Below are positions 7,457-8,476 of a DNA stretch of 8,476 nucleotides, in pieces (positions within the stretch are counted from its first letter, which is position 1; the number at the start of each line of letters is the position of its first letter). The DNA lies in assembly GCA_004552385.1 (NCBI GenBank), contig SFOL01000097.1, positions 1 through 8,476 of the forward strand, written 5' to 3'. The translations under genes and the position numbers were made by a program. This stretch comes from Bacteroidales bacterium. Lineage in GTDB: Bacteria > Bacteroidota > Bacteroidia > Bacteroidales > Marinilabiliaceae. The notes under the pieces are model-generated. The model did not search any database, was not told the origin of the DNA, and was given only the letters and a program-made list of their open reading frames with translations.

Positions 7457-8476
7457 CCGTTGGTCTTGGTAATAGTATATGAATAACTTCCGCCCTTGAC
7501 CTCCTCGCCGTTCCATACGACGGTCTCGGTGGGGCAGGTCACGTTGACCCTCACGCCGAGCAGGCTCTCGAAGTCGACGGTCAGGTGGTGAGTCGAGGAG
7601 ACAACCACGAAATTGGCATATCCGTCGTCGACCTCCCACCACTGCTCGATTCCGTCCATGACATCAAGCCACTCGGACTCCCACGTGGTGTTCTTGATGG
7701 TGCAGTTGGTCATCGTGGTCTCCAGCAGGGAGGTCGCCGTGAGGTCGTACCAGCGTCCCGTCTCCGGGACGAAACGGGAGAGCTCCACCACGTCGCACAT
7801 GTCCTTCCACTCCGTGAACTTGTCCAGGTAACCCTCCCTGTTGCTTGCACGGTGGTAGTCGCACCGTCCCCTCACCGCGAGGGAGTCCCTGACGGCCACC
7901 GACAGCGAGTAGGGGTTGCTGCGGAACATGATGCGTGTCTTGCCCGTCGAGGGGCTGCGCGCCACCTCCACGTCAAGGTCGGGATAGCGTAGGGGTTCGC
8001 TGAAGGAGAACGTGCAGGAACGTGTCCTGTCCCCGTAACGAAGGTCCACTTCCACCTCGTGCGTGCCGGGCCTTATGAGCGGCATGGCCATGGACAGTAT
8101 GGGTGTCCTGCTGAAGTTGACGTTGAACTCCATCCCCTTCTGCCTCTTCCCGTCGATGCTGACGGTGCCGCTGTAGTCGCGGTCCATCACGCCCTCCCTG
8201 AGGCTCAGGAGCAGGGTGGATGTCCCGGCGGACTGCTCAGTCGACACCTCGGCATGCAGGGCGAACGGCTCAACGGTGATCGTGAACGCCAGGTCCCCTC
8301 CGATGGAGTAGTCCTCCGTGGACAGGGTGAACGACGCCTTGTGCTCCCCTTCCGCGAGGGCGGGGAGCCTCAGTGTCACGGGGCCGTCCTTGAAGGAGAC
8401 CGCCGAGCCGGAAGGCAGCTCCGCTCCGCCCTGGCGCGAGAGCAGCAGGGACGGGTCGGAGTCGATGACGTAGTCG
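7453..8476 (-). CDS. Tandem beta-sandwich repeat protein, TraQ/DUF3872-like (5' end outside window)
   Basis: The frame is open from the window edge (first whole codon at 8475) to TGA 7455-7453, giving 340 visible residues. Two units look alike. LPALAEGEHKASFTLSTEDY (37-56) leads to FTITVEPF, and MPLIRPGTHEVEVDLRYGDR (131-150) leads to FSFSEPLRYP (156-165). Both have the pattern hydrophobic-x-x-G-x-H followed by alternating strand residues. This suggests tandem Ig-like units of the TraQ/DUF3872 type, though the match is weak and from memory. The C-terminal part (about 166-340) is Trp- and Cys-containing, with NPYSLSVAV, WESEWLDVMDGIEQWW and a final strand ending YSYTITKTNG. No membrane span is visible in this part; the missing N-terminus probably holds a signal peptide. 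The stop overlaps the GTG of the OmpA/TPR gene by four bases, so the two are surely co-translated. Role in the fimbrial system is unknown. Confidence 0.75.
   Translation of the reverse strand, partial: DYVIDSDPSLLLSRQGGAELPSGSAVSFKDGPVTLRLPALAEGEHKASFTLSTEDYSIGGDLAFTITVEPFALHAEVSTEQSAGTSTLLLSLREGVMDRDYSGTVSIDGKRQKGMEFNVNFSRTPILSMAMPLIRPGTHEVEVDLRYGDRTRSCTFSFSEPLRYPDLDVEVARSPSTGKTRIMFRSNPYSLSVAVRDSLAVRGRCDYHRASNREGYLDKFTEWKDMCDVVELSRFVPETGRWYDLTATSLLETTMTNCTIKNTTWESEWLDVMDGIEQWWEVDDGYANFVVVSSTHHLTVDFESLLGVRVNVTCPTETVVWNGEEVKGGSYSYTITKTNG

Noticed and set aside
7457..7642. Longer ATG start at 7642 for the OmpA/TPR lipoprotein
   Set aside because: It would overlap the upstream gene by 190 bases and bury the lipoprotein signal inside the protein. 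GTG 7456 places the signal at the N-terminus and gives a standard 4-base overlap.

Overview
The window reads as one piece of a high-GC Bacteroidales chromosome. An Alistipes/Rikenellaceae-like host is my best guess, from the roughly 60% GC coding sequence, the AT-rich leaders without Shine-Dalgarno sites, and the Bacteroidetes-only fimbrial families. Every gene I can support lies on the minus strand, so transcription runs from 8476 down to 1. The plus-strand open frames are GC-driven shadows.

In transcription order the layout is: (1) the 3' part of a protein with tandem beta-sandwich repeats, weakly like the TraQ/DUF3872 type (8476-7453); (2) a lipoprotein with an OmpA-like domain and C-terminal TPRs (7456-5483), joined to gene 1 by a GTGA overlap; (3) a single-span membrane protein (5505-5023), overlapping gene 2; (4) a double-span membrane protein (5039-4716), overlapping gene 3; (5) a Mfa1-type major fimbrillin (4701-3637); (6) a 162-bp spacer holding a perfectly stacked 13-bp hairpin; (7) a FimB/Mfa2-family anchor (3474-2698); (8) a very large lipoprotein, probably a DUF4906-type tip or adhesin subunit (2669 to beyond base 1), interrupted by a one-base frameshift near 2124-2132.

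This is a type V (Bacteroidales lipoprotein-dependent) pilus operon. Genes 5, 7 and 8 supply shaft, anchor and probable tip. All three, and gene 2, carry lipoprotein signals. Fimbrillin and the large subunit share a T-K-x-V-S-A-like processing motif that the anchor lacks. Fimbrillin and anchor share a C-terminal motif ending VYDE-x-I. The less familiar part is the upstream module: repeat protein, OmpA/TPR lipoprotein and two small membrane proteins, all translationally coupled and running into the fimbrillin gene with only a 14-nt gap. It could be an envelope-spanning accessory or tethering complex for the pilus. That role is inference from gene order and topology. I saw no promoter, tRNA, CRISPR array or mobile element.
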